Below, one piece after another: positions 20,805 through 28,521 of a stretch of DNA of 64,000 nt. Positions within the stretch are counted from its first letter, which is position 1. Every line of letters starts with the position of its first letter. The translations under genes were made by a program, and so were the position numbers. The notes beneath the pieces are model-generated. The model saw nothing but the letters and a program-made list of their open reading frames with translations. It was not told the origin of the DNA and did no database searches. This stretch comes from Alkalihalobacillus sp. AL-G (GTDB taxonomy: Bacteria; Bacillota; Bacilli; Bacillales; Fictibacillaceae): contig NZ_CP094656.1 of the NCBI RefSeq assembly GCF_030643805.1, forward strand, positions 1,736,001 to 1,800,000. Reading direction: 5' to 3'.

Positions 20805-21644
20805 ATGAAACAACTATTGGTTTTACTTATGGTTAGCATCCTTATAGGTTGTAATGCATCAACAGTTGAGGAACCTACACAGGAAAGAACGGAAACTGAC
20901 CAAGAACAAACGGAAACAACTGAAAACATACCGGAAGATAAGGAAAATAAACCAGAGGATCCTCCGACTTCTGAAAAGGGGGAAGGGGAACCAGCTGAAC
21001 CTGAAGAGCCAAAGATAACCTACACGATCAGTCCAGCAAATTGGACAATGCAAACAGAATCAACAGAACACGAAAAAGCAGTATTATTAACGATTGATGA
21101 TGCCCCGGACACGTATGGCCTTGAAATGGCACAAACATTAAAAGAATTAAATGTTCCAGCCATCTTTTTTATAAATGGACATTTCATTGATACGGGTGAA
21201 GAAAAGGAAGTCCTACGTAAAATACACGATCTTGGTTTTGAAATAGGTAATCATACGATGACACATACAAACCTTTCAAATTTGTCTGTAGAGGAACAAA
21301 AGCAGGAGATTTTGACACTGAATGAGGAGATTGAAGCTATCACAGGGGAGAAACCTATCTTTTTCCGTGCCCCATTTGGAGTGAACACCGATTTTTCCAA
21401 GAATTTAGTCAACGAACAAAACATGATGTTTATGAACTGGACGTTCGGTTATGATTGGGAGGCGGAATATCAAAATAGTCAAGCATTGACTGATATTATG
21501 GTGAACACGGAGCTGCTTACGAACGGTGCGATTATACTTGCTCATGATCGAGAATGGACGAATGAAGCATTGAAGAATATTGTTGAAGGATTACGCGGAA
21601 AAGGATATACGTTTATCGATCCTGATCAAATTGAGAAAAAATAG
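20805..21644 (+). CDS. Polysaccharide deacetylase-family lipoprotein
   Basis: A 279-aa exported lipoprotein (lipobox ILIGC, Cys ~15) with an acidic Glu/Thr/Pro linker (about 18-75) and a NodB domain (about 90-275). The metal motifs are TIDDAPD, where most homologues have TFDDGP, and HTMTH. FFRAPFG and AHDRE follow. It probably deacetylates cell-wall or biofilm polysaccharide outside the membrane. ATG at 20805 is preceded by AAAGGGGAG. Confidence 0.82.
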   Translation: MKQLLVLLMVSILIGCNASTVEEPTQERTETDQEQTETTENIPEDKENKPEDPPTSEKGEGEPAEPEEPKITYTISPANWTMQTESTEHEKAVLLTIDDAPDTYGLEMAQTLKELNVPAIFFINGHFIDTGEEKEVLRKIHDLGFEIGNHTMTHTNLSNLSVEEQKQEILTLNEEIEAITGEKPIFFRAPFGVNTDFSKNLVNEQNMMFMNWTFGYDWEAEYQNSQALTDIMVNTELLTNGAIILAHDREWTNEALKNIVEGLRGKGYTFIDPDQIEKK

Positions 21645-21670
21645 AAGGGGTGACGTTATGTCTCCCCTTC
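21644..21670. terminator. Hairpin between the deacetylase and the DUF1885-like gene
   Basis: GAAGGGG-N-GAC pairs with GTC-N-CCCCTTC. No long T run is present, so function as a terminator is moderate. Confidence 0.55.
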
Positions 21671-21680
21671 AATGAGTTCG

Positions 21681-22109
21681 TTATCTTTTGTAATAATACA
21701 TTGTACGACCGTTGAATAGTTGAAGCTCAGCGTCTAGTTTTTTCGCTAGGAATTTACAGAATTCATTCGCCTTTCCTTTATCACCATGTGTAGAACCATC
21801 TGGTAATACAACTTGAATGTAAGTATTACTCTCAGAGCCTTCCTGATTTTCATCAGTACCCCCAACACCTACAATTATGTATTTATAGTCGTCCTGATCA
21901 TTCCCTTTTAAAAGAAACCATTTATCTTTCCCATCTTCTCGTTGTTCCAGCGAATAAGGGAAGGCGTTAGACCCATATTCCCAACCTAATTGAGTACCAG
22001 TTTTCGTTGTAATGTCCTTATAATAATTGATAAGCTCTTTTACTTCTTCTAATGTAATCGTTTGCTGCTTTGATTTAGCGACTAGCTTTATATATGCGCT
22101 GCTAGGCAA
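21681..22109 (-). CDS. DUF1885-like conserved protein
   Basis: A 142-aa soluble protein with no signal peptide. The beginning (MPSSAYIKLVAKSKQQTITL) and the GWEYGSNAFPY motif recall the DUF1885 family known from Bacillus and Geobacillus; this is recognition from memory. Its function is unknown. It is a single gene, divergent from the next one. Confidence 0.6.
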   Translation of the reverse strand: MPSSAYIKLVAKSKQQTITLEEVKELINYYKDITTKTGTQLGWEYGSNAFPYSLEQREDGKDKWFLLKGNDQDDYKYIIVGVGGTDENQEGSESNTYIQVVLPDGSTHGDKGKANEFCKFLAKKLDAELQLFNGRTMYYYKR

Positions 22110-22373
22110 TATTGTTCACTCCTTATCCTGGTCAGGATTCCCTTCATTATAAATCCATACTAGCATTTTCGAACATTAAAACACAATTATTTTAGTAAAA
22201 ATATGAATATTCGGTTTAATTCTATTATTTGTCGGGTAGTTCTGTTGATTAATACAACATTTTCAATAGTAAGGGGGTGAAATTAATAAGAGACTTTGTC
22301 GAAACCGTTGTTATTGAATAAGATGGTTAGTATAATTAATAAAATTCAAAATATTCTGAAGGAGGGCGTTGGC

Positions 22374-22673
22374 ATGGATTTGTTTGACAAACTTTATGAA
22401 GAAGATGAAACAGTAAAAGTTAGGTTTGTCGGATTTACAACTGAGCATGTCCGATACGATTTTGGGATCATTTATACGAACATGTTTTTCGGAAAACCAC
22501 TTGTCGTATGCATGCAAACCGGACGCTCCACTCTTATGGATGCAGTGGATTTGAAAAATACGGAAACGATTCAAAAGGTGTTTCGGATTGCATCTAAACA
22601 AGAGGCAAAGGACCTTTCGACATTTTTTGAAGAATCACTGCCATTTTCTCCAATAGCAGAACAATATGAATAA
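22374..22673 (+). CDS. Conserved small protein, possibly DUF3055
   Basis: A 99-aa acidic protein starting MDLFDKLYEEDETVKVRFVG. The start and length resemble DUF3055 proteins of Firmicutes, but the assignment is tentative. The ATG at 22374 follows GAAGGAGGG; the longer frame from 22296 has no ribosome-binding site. It has its own hairpin terminator. Confidence 0.65.
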   Translation: MDLFDKLYEEDETVKVRFVGFTTEHVRYDFGIIYTNMFFGKPLVVCMQTGRSTLMDAVDLKNTETIQKVFRIASKQEAKDLSTFFEESLPFSPIAEQYE

Positions 22674-22680
22674 ATAAGCA

Positions 22681-22713
22681 ATGGGAATGACCCAATATGG
22701 GTCATTCCCATTT
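22681..22713. terminator. Hairpin terminator
   Basis: ATGGGAATGACCC pairs perfectly with GGGTCATTCCCAT around AATAT, followed by TTTC. Confidence 0.8.
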
Positions 22714-22768
22714 CAGTGACTGAATCATCTATTAACACAAAGAAATAAATGTGTCATACAATTACCTC

Positions 22769-22797
22769 TTGACATTTTAATTGTGACATCATATTAT
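22769..22797 (+). promoter_or_regulatory. SigA promoter of SR1
   Basis: TTGACA (22769-22774), a 17-bp spacer and TATTAT (22792-22797) form a near-consensus SigA promoter. Transcription should start near 22804. Confidence 0.85.
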
Positions 22798-22812
22798 AAA
22801 TGTAACGATTAA

Positions 22813-22826
22813 ATAAAGCGCTTTCA
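22813..22826. promoter_or_regulatory. cre-like catabolite site in SR1
   Basis: ATAAAGCGCTTTCA agrees with 12 of 14 positions of the CcpA cre consensus and lies just downstream of the predicted start. In B. subtilis SR1 is repressed under glycolytic conditions, chiefly by CcpN and to a lesser extent CcpA. Binding here is inferred. Confidence 0.6.
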
Positions 22827-22847
22827 ATAAGCGAAGGAGTGTAGGCA

Positions 22848-22976
22848 ATGGGAACAATTATCTGTCAAACATGTGAAGCAACTATTGAACACTTCGAGGT
22901 CGAGAAGGTAACAACATTATACTCAAGCTGTCCAAACTGTAAGAAACAACGTAAAAGTGGACAAAAGCGTTCATAA
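22848..22976 (+). CDS. sr1P: GapA-binding peptide SR1P
   Basis: A 42-aa peptide beginning MGTIICQTCEATIEHFEVEK and containing VTTLY and CPNC. The order C-x2-C, FE-x-EKVTTLY, C-x2-C agrees with B. subtilis SR1P, which binds glyceraldehyde-3-phosphate dehydrogenase GapA and promotes its interaction with RNase J1. The tail here is longer and basic (KKQRKSGQKRS). Ribosome-binding site GAAGGAG. The nearest gene, speA, matches the B. subtilis location. Confidence 0.85.
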   Translation: MGTIICQTCEATIEHFEVEKVTTLYSSCPNCKKQRKSGQKRS

Positions 22977-22984
22977 ATAACGAC

Positions 22985-23016
22985 GGGGCTACACTCAAAC
23001 GAGTCAGCCCCTTTTT
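22985..23016 (+). terminator. SR1 terminator
   Basis: GGGGCT-N3-CTC pairs with GAG-N3-(A)GCCCC, followed by six T. Confidence 0.85.
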
Positions 23017-23082
23017 TCATTCCATTGGTGCGTATGATCAATTAATGTTAACCCTTTAGTGGCAGAAGTGGAATAGGTCCCG

Positions 23083-24558
23083 TTATTTAATCGGTACATG
23101 CTCTTTAATGACACGAATCATTCCAAGGGTTTCATCCTCTGGACCTTGAACAGGAAGACCAGCTGCAACATTCTCGTTAATATAATCAAGATTTTCTTGT
23201 GTAATGATTTCACCAGGTATGAAAATTGGAATACCCGGTGGATAGACCATCACAAATTCTGCAATAATTCTTCCGACTGCTTCTTTAAAAGGGACACTTT
23301 CCGTTTCAGAGTAAAATGCATCTCTTGGTGAAAGTGAGAGTACAGGGATTTCAGGAACATGGACTGGAATCTTTTTATCATTGTCATCAGAAAGAGGTTG
23401 ATGTAATTCAGAAAGCTCTGATAATGCCTTAACCAATGCATCTATATTTTCTTGAACGTCTCCAGCTGTAATAATACATAGGATATTGTATAAGTCGGAA
23501 AGCTCGACTTCGATATTATGTTTTTCACGAAGCCACACTTCAACATCATAACCAGTCACATTTAAATCCTTTACCGAAATAATCAATTTAGTCGGATCAT
23601 AATCGAACGTTGCCGGAGTTCCAAGAATCTCTGCACCGACACAATGTAGGAATGGAATCTTATTAATTGCACATCTTGCGTTGTCAGCCAATTGTATCGA
23701 CTGTTCAGCTAATTCATATCCTTTTGTTGCTAACCGCCTCCGGGCGACGTCTAGGGATGCCAATAATAAGTACGAAGTCGAGGTTGTCGTCATCATACTT
23801 AAGATCGATTGGACGCGTTCAGGAGATACGAGTCCATCCTTAACGTTTAAAATCGAGCTTTGTGTCAATGACCCCCCTAGCTTGTGAACACTCGTTGCCG
23901 ACATATCAGCTCCTGCTTGCATTGCAGATAACGGAAGTCTTTCATGGAAATGGATATGAACGCCATGTGCTTCATCGACGAGCACAGGTATATTTTGGTC
24001 ATGAGCGATCCGGACTATTTCTTTAAGGTCTGCACTAATGCCAAAATAAGTTGGGTTGATCACTAATAATCCTTTTGCATCAGGGTGTTGATGAATCGCT
24101 TTATTCACAGAATCTATTGTGATCCCGTGTGAAATTCCGAGAGTCGGATCGATTTCTGGGTGTATGAATATAGGTACAGCACCAGAAAAAATTATTGCGG
24201 ACATTACCGACTTATGAACGTTTCTTGGCACAAGAATTTTATCACCTGGATGACACACTGAAAGCACCATTGTCATGATTGCACCGCTAGTCCCTTGAAC
24301 AGAAAAGAAGGTATGGTCAGCCCCGAATGCATCTGCTGCCAAAACTTGCGCTTCTTTAATCATTCCGTGTGGATGGTGTAGATCATCTAAGGGGCCGATA
24401 TTGATCAAATCAATTGATAGTGCATTTTCACCAATAAAATCTCGGAATTCCGGATCCATTCCCCTTCCTTTCTTATGGCCTGGTATATGAAATTGGATTG
24501 GGTTTCTCTTTGAATGGTTTAACAAACCAGTAAATAGTGGTGTCTGGTGTTGAGACAA
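23083..24558 (-). CDS. speA: Arginine decarboxylase (SpeA family, PLP-dependent)
   Basis: A 491-aa fold-type I PLP decarboxylase; B. subtilis SpeA makes agmatine from arginine for polyamine synthesis. The PLP Lys lies in TSVHKLGGSLTQ, and DEAHGVHIHFH precedes it. FHIPGHKKG near the start is typical of the Orn/Lys/Arg decarboxylase group. The start is placed at TTG 24558 (GAGGTG upstream), which gives the B. subtilis N-terminus (M)SQH; the ATG at 24600 would add 14 residues. Confidence 0.92.
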   Translation of the reverse strand: MSQHQTPLFTGLLNHSKRNPIQFHIPGHKKGRGMDPEFRDFIGENALSIDLINIGPLDDLHHPHGMIKEAQVLAADAFGADHTFFSVQGTSGAIMTMVLSVCHPGDKILVPRNVHKSVMSAIIFSGAVPIFIHPEIDPTLGISHGITIDSVNKAIHQHPDAKGLLVINPTYFGISADLKEIVRIAHDQNIPVLVDEAHGVHIHFHERLPLSAMQAGADMSATSVHKLGGSLTQSSILNVKDGLVSPERVQSILSMMTTTSTSYLLLASLDVARRRLATKGYELAEQSIQLADNARCAINKIPFLHCVGAEILGTPATFDYDPTKLIISVKDLNVTGYDVEVWLREKHNIEVELSDLYNILCIITAGDVQENIDALVKALSELSELHQPLSDDNDKKIPVHVPEIPVLSLSPRDAFYSETESVPFKEAVGRIIAEFVMVYPPGIPIFIPGEIITQENLDYINENVAAGLPVQGPEDETLGMIRVIKEHVPIK

Positions 24559-24719
24559 TGAAATTACACCTCGTTTAAGTATTATAGGAAGTCGAAACAT
24601 TAAGACTAATCCTTTGGATAGTCATGTGCTAAAATGATAAAACAAATCAAAGTATATCAAATCTACAGATGCTTGCAAGAAAAATATTTAAAACGTCAGT
24701 GGAAAGTGGTGGAAATGTA

Positions 24720-25673
24720 ATGAAATGGGAGACACGTGTAACGGAATTGCTCGGAATCCAATACCCGATCATACAAGGCGGGTTGGCTTACCTCGCCTAT
24801 TCAAAGCTTGCGGCTGCAGTTTCGAATGCGGGAGGTCTTGGCCAAATTACAGCTATGTCGCTATCATCTCCCAAAGAGCTTAGAAGGGAAATACATAAGG
24901 TAAGAAAGAAAACGAATCGGCCGTTTGGCGTGAATTTTGCAATCGGACAACATGGAAGACCGTTTGCTAATATGCTCGACGTTGCCATTGAAGAAAAGGT
25001 ACCTGTAATTTCAATGACTGGAGGAAATCCCACCCCTGTCTTTGAGCAATTGAAAGGTGTTGACGTTAAGAAGCTTGTTCTCGTTGCAGCAAGACGTCAG
25101 GCTGTCAAAGCGGAAGAGCTAGGAGCAGATGCAGTAATGGTCGTTGGGCAGGAAGGTGGAGGGCATATCGGGAAGGAAGATATCAGTACGATGGTCCTCG
25201 TTCCACAAGTCGTGGATCATGTTTCAATTCCAGTAATAGCTTCTGGGGGTATCGGGGATGGCAGAGGCTTTATGGCTGCTTTAGCATTGGGAGCAGAAGG
25301 AATCGAAATGGGAACACGATTCGTTGCGACCAAAGAGTGCGCCCATGCCCATCATACTTATAAGCAAGCCTTAGTTGATGCGAATGAGAATGATACTACC
25401 GTAATCAAGCGTTCTCTTGGTGCTCCTGGAAGAGTGATCCGAAATGGGTGGTCTGAACGAATTTTAGAGATTGAAAAAATCGAGCCTACGTATAATGCGA
25501 TTAAAGAGTATATTTCGGGCAACGCGAATCGTTCGTACGCTCATCATGGTAGAGAGGATGGCTTTGGGTGGGCAGGTCAAATAACGGGAAGAATCAAGGA
25601 TATTCCAAGTGTTGATGAATTGTTCGAACGAATGATCTATGAAGCAGAAAAGGTTCGAACGAAGTGGAATTGA
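24720..25673 (+). CDS. Nitronate monooxygenase-family FMN enzyme
   Basis: A 317-aa TIM-barrel flavoprotein of the nitropropane dioxygenase/NMO family. It shows PIIQGGLAYLAYSKL at the start, VVGQEGGGHIG, the phosphate-binding VIASGGIGDGRG and GIEMGTRFVATKE. Such enzymes oxidise nitronates such as propionate-3-nitronate; FabK-like and YrpB-like relatives also exist, so the exact reaction is open. ATG at 24720 with GTGGTGG upstream. Divergent from speA. Confidence 0.85.
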   Translation: MKWETRVTELLGIQYPIIQGGLAYLAYSKLAAAVSNAGGLGQITAMSLSSPKELRREIHKVRKKTNRPFGVNFAIGQHGRPFANMLDVAIEEKVPVISMTGGNPTPVFEQLKGVDVKKLVLVAARRQAVKAEELGADAVMVVGQEGGGHIGKEDISTMVLVPQVVDHVSIPVIASGGIGDGRGFMAALALGAEGIEMGTRFVATKECAHAHHTYKQALVDANENDTTVIKRSLGAPGRVIRNGWSERILEIEKIEPTYNAIKEYISGNANRSYAHHGREDGFGWAGQITGRIKDIPSVDELFERMIYEAEKVRTKWN

Positions 25674-25702
25674 ATGAACGAACAATCAAAAATAATTGGT
25701 GA

Positions 25703-25735
25703 CGGGGGGTGACAGTTGGTCAGCCCCGTTTTCAA
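25703..25735 (+). terminator. Terminator after the NMO-like gene
   Basis: CGGGG-N2-TGAC pairs with GTCA-N-CCCCG around AGTTG, followed by TTTTC. Confidence 0.8.
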
Positions 25736-25829
25736 TTAAAGTGGAAATATCATAGATTTATTTGAATAGTAAGGATAGATACCTATACGATAAAAGAACT
25801 GCCATAATATAATACATTAATTAAATGCA

Positions 25830-26471
25830 TCAAGATGACACAGAACTCCGCTGCGCATATTGATATAAAGGAACTAGAGATTGAAACGCTTGCTCAATTT
25901 GGGTTTGTAGCTGAACAGGTTTTTTTAGAACAGGGTTGTCACGTTGAATATGTATTCCACATAAAATCTCAGCCTTTTTGACTTCTTTAAGACGATGTGT
26001 CATTTTAGGGAACTCACCATTCTCCACTTCTTTATGAGAAATGGCATCTGGCTTAGTATGATCAATCGACCAGACGAAATTATCTGGAATCGCTTTTAGA
26101 ACTTCAGACTGATTTTTCTCGAGGATTGAAGCAAATGATTCTTTGATTGGTGCTTCGTAAATCACTGCAAACCAAACAAACAGGTGAGTTTTGAACAACC
26201 CGATTTGAAAATGGGGATGCTGTTTATAGCCCCGTTTATTACTTGAAAAAGCAACCCAGGTATCCTCAGGTGGATTCACGGATCTCCTTGCATGTTTTGC
26301 AGTATGGTAGAACATTTCGTCTCCAGTTGCTGCGGTCAAAAAAGGTGCAAAATGTTCTCCGAGATCCTCGAACTTAGGACGGATTCTCGATTTGATGGCT
26401 TCCATTCGTTGCTCTAAACCATTAATCTTAAAAACATCGAAATCTTTATTAGTAAACCCTTTAAATGTCAT
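25830..26471 (-). CDS. yktB: UPF0637-family protein YktB
   Basis: A 213-aa soluble protein matching YktB (UPF0637) in length and position before ykzI and suhB. It begins MTFKGFTNKDFDVFKI and contains NPPEDTWVAFSSNKRGYKQH. Biochemical role is unknown. Ribosome-binding site GAGGTGATT on the minus strand. Confidence 0.85.
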   Translation of the reverse strand: MTFKGFTNKDFDVFKINGLEQRMEAIKSRIRPKFEDLGEHFAPFLTAATGDEMFYHTAKHARRSVNPPEDTWVAFSSNKRGYKQHPHFQIGLFKTHLFVWFAVIYEAPIKESFASILEKNQSEVLKAIPDNFVWSIDHTKPDAISHKEVENGEFPKMTHRLKEVKKAEILCGIHIQRDNPVLKKPVQLQTQIEQAFQSLVPLYQYAQRSSVSS

Positions 26472-26684
26472 CCAATCACCTCGAATAAGTTATCAACGTG
26501 TAGTTTACCACAGGAAACAATTGTATCAAAATATGAAGCTGTCAGGTTTTAAAGTACAGATCCGTGGAAAGATAGGATTACAATGGTATCATAAGACAGA
26601 TTGGAATATTCAGAATAGTTGGAAAAACAGGAATGAATATGTATTAACGAGAATAAGTAAAAAAGAAAAGGAGTGTGAGTTTCC

Positions 26685-26873
26685 ATGAAGCAAGTGATTC
26701 AAACGCTTAAGAAAACTGAGGCCGAGCGTAGAATCCCAGTTCTTCGACTTGAAATCGATTATGAATTGGCAACTCTACACGATGCATTAGTAGCGGAAGA
26801 TGGAGATCAAATTAATCGATCGAAGAAAAAATTAGAACGATTAAGACTGGAAATGTTACAATTAGAAGCATAA
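26685..26873 (+). CDS. ykzI: YkzI-like small helical protein
   Basis: A 62-aa charged protein predicted to be a helical hairpin (two stretches rich in Leu, Lys and Glu). Size and position between yktB and suhB match B. subtilis ykzI. Ribosome-binding site AAAGGAGTG. Function unknown. Confidence 0.78.
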   Translation: MKQVIQTLKKTEAERRIPVLRLEIDYELATLHDALVAEDGDQINRSKKKLERLRLEMLQLEA

Positions 26874-26913
26874 GTGTGTGTCCTGATGACGTTGAATTCA
26901 TGCCCATAGGTAG

Positions 26914-26945
26914 AACGAACCTTGTCAGTAAGGAGGTTCGTTTTT
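26914..26945 (+). terminator. Terminator after ykzI
   Basis: AACGAACC pairs with GGTTCGTT, ending in a T run. Confidence 0.75.
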
Positions 26946-26972
26946 ACACGCTAAAAAAATATAAAAAAATTT

Positions 26973-27033
26973 TATAGTATAAGCGCACTAGAGCTTACTT
27001 TGCGCTAAAGCTTGGCCTTGCCAAGTTTTCTTT
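26973..27033 (+). repeat. Dispersed double-hairpin element, copy 1
   Basis: Begins TATAGTATAAGCGCAC, contains GCGCA...TGCGC as a first stem and CTTGGC-CTT-GCCAAG as a second stem followed by TTTTCTTT. A homologous copy lies at 30955-31020 and a fragment at 42038-42058. It sits 68 bp upstream of suhB. Whether it is a terminator, a 5' leader element or a mobile palindrome is undetermined. Confidence 0.75.
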
Positions 27034-27100
27034 GTGAATACATAGTTGATTACTAAAATTGCACGGATAATCTGAATGTCTTTTTAAAAGGAGTGTCTAC

Positions 27101-27895
27101 ATGTCCTTAAACTGGCAAAAAATTTGTGAACAGGCAATCACTTGGGCAACAGAAGCAGGGGAAGTCATTCGAGAATCATTTGAGGATCAATTGACGATCG
27201 AAACGAAATCGAATGCCGATGACCTTGTGACAAATATGGATCGCGAAATTGAAGGATTCCTTATTAATAAAATTAACGAGAACTATCCTGACCATAAGAT
27301 ATTAGGTGAAGAGGGAATCGGAGAAAAAATCGATTCTCTAAAAGGGACAGTGTGGTTGATCGACCCGATTGACGGCACTATGAATTTTGTACATCAACAA
27401 ACCAATTTTGCAATTTCGATAGGTGTGTACAATGAAGGAATTGGTATGGTAGGGATTATTTATAATGTTGTTTATGATGAAATGTTTTATGCGATTAAAG
27501 GAGAAGGGGCATATTTGAATGGGCGAGAACTTCCAAAGCTGAGTGATGTAATGATTGAGGAATCGATTGTTGCGGTAAATGCAACATGGATTACCGAGAA
27601 TAGAAGAATAGATCCATCTGTCCTCGCTCCTATTGTAAAGAAGTGCCGTGGGACAAGGTCGTATGGCTCTGCCGCTATAGAGTTAGCATTTGTTGCCGCT
27701 GGACGACTTGATGCATATATTACAATGAGGCTTTCACCTTGGGATTTTGCTGCCGGTAAAATATTAATCGAGGAAGTAGGAGGAATGGTTACGACTTTAA
27801 ACGGAGAACCGCTCCGCTTGCTTGAGCAAAATTCTGTATTTGCAGCCAAGACGGGACTACACGAAAGAATAATATCTGATTATATTAAAGGTTAA
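27101..27895 (+). CDS. suhB: Inositol monophosphatase-family phosphatase
   Basis: A 264-aa Mg2+-dependent phosphatase (B. subtilis YktC/SuhB). The metal motifs are GEEG (about residue 70), WLIDPIDGTMNF (about 86-97) and SPWDFAAG near 212. The preferred substrate is inositol-1-phosphate in the family; broader sugar phosphatase activity is possible. ATG follows AAAAGGAGTG. Confidence 0.93.
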   Translation: MSLNWQKICEQAITWATEAGEVIRESFEDQLTIETKSNADDLVTNMDREIEGFLINKINENYPDHKILGEEGIGEKIDSLKGTVWLIDPIDGTMNFVHQQTNFAISIGVYNEGIGMVGIIYNVVYDEMFYAIKGEGAYLNGRELPKLSDVMIEESIVAVNATWITENRRIDPSVLAPIVKKCRGTRSYGSAAIELAFVAAGRLDAYITMRLSPWDFAAGKILIEEVGGMVTTLNGEPLRLLEQNSVFAAKTGLHERIISDYIKG

Positions 27896-27906
27896 ACAGA
27901 AAAGAT

Positions 27907-27958
27907 AAAAATGGCTACCTCCAAACATCGTTAGGTTGATGTTCGGGTAAGCCATTTT
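27907..27958 (+). terminator. Terminator after suhB
   Basis: AAAATGGCT pairs with AGCCATTTT, with inner pairing AACATC/GATGTT. Confidence 0.85.
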
Positions 27959-28147
27959 GAACTTTTGGGGAGGGTGATTAATATTGGTACACGCAATAAC
28001 CACTCCCCACGCGAAAAATTCGAGTTGCACGCCAAAACTCCGAGTACACCTCAAAACTCCAAATTGCCCTCATACATAGACCGCAAATCCTATTAGGACT
28101 GCAATTTGCATTACTTCATTCGTTTTTTATATGTATTCTTTCAAAAA
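27959..28147. other. Intergenic stretch between two terminators
   Basis: No supported gene. The only notable feature is the strong Shine-Dalgarno-like GGGGAGGGTG at 27967-27976, followed six bases later by ATTG, where a 37-codon frame from ATT (27983-28096) or a 31-codon frame from TTG (27984) could begin. Confidence 0.4.
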
Positions 28148-28186
28148 CAAGAGGGCTGAACCAATAATTGATTCAGCCCTTTTTTC
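28148..28186. terminator. Bidirectional terminator near ylaF
   Basis: GGGCTGAA pairs with TTCAGCCC, with T6 on the plus strand and TCTTGTTTTTG on the minus strand. It can terminate ylaF. Confidence 0.85.
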
Positions 28187-28214
28187 AAAGTACGCGATAG
28201 GTCAGTCTATGAAC

Positions 28215-28400
28215 TCAGCTATTGCTTGAATTCCTGAATTTCCGTTTAACTGAAAATCCGACCCCCATAAGTATAAAAGCGCCTAAAAGTGCAACGATAC
28301 CAAGTAATAGGTTTTCTTCACCGAGTGCAACACCGATTAATGTAATGCAAAAGGTGACCAATATTGCAATGACAATGAAAATGACCGATTGCATGTTCAT
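28215..28400 (-). CDS. ylaF: YlaF-like small membrane protein
   Basis: A 61-aa protein with two transmembrane helices and a basic C-terminus (KRKFR). It is divergent from typA with ylaF-like size (about 62 aa in B. subtilis). Ribosome-binding site GAGGAGGGT. Function unknown. Confidence 0.8.
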   Translation of the reverse strand: MNMQSVIFIVIAILVTFCITLIGVALGEENLLLGIVALLGAFILMGVGFSVKRKFRNSSNS

Positions 28401-28463
28401 GATTCGTACCCTCCTCTACACTTGATTTTACCTAAATTTTTAAAAAAGAAAAGGGTTTGATTT

Positions 28464-28474
28464 TGTGCTATAAT
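28464..28474 (+). promoter_or_regulatory. Extended -10 promoter of typA
   Basis: GTGC-TATAAT gives a TG-N-TATAAT extended -10 element (28466-28474); the -35 region is weak. It lies about 48 bp upstream of typA. Confidence 0.6.
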
Positions 28475-28521
28475 AGAAAAGTTGAAATTTAATGGGAACA
28501 ACACCTTAAGGAGAGATTAAC

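Larger units (their letters stand above)
22804..23017 (+). ncRNA. sr1: SR1 dual-function regulatory RNA
   Basis: A roughly 210-nt transcription unit bounded by a strong SigA promoter and an intrinsic terminator, encoding the SR1P peptide and lying directly beside speA, as SR1 does in B. subtilis. There SR1 acts both as a base-pairing RNA on ahrC mRNA and as the mRNA of SR1P. The peptide identity is the main evidence; the base-pairing role is inferred. Ends are approximate. Confidence 0.75.

Noticed and set aside
26392-26688. 98-codon ORF opposite the yktB start
   Set aside because: The first part is antisense to yktB and the rest is an AT-rich gap; no ribosome-binding site.
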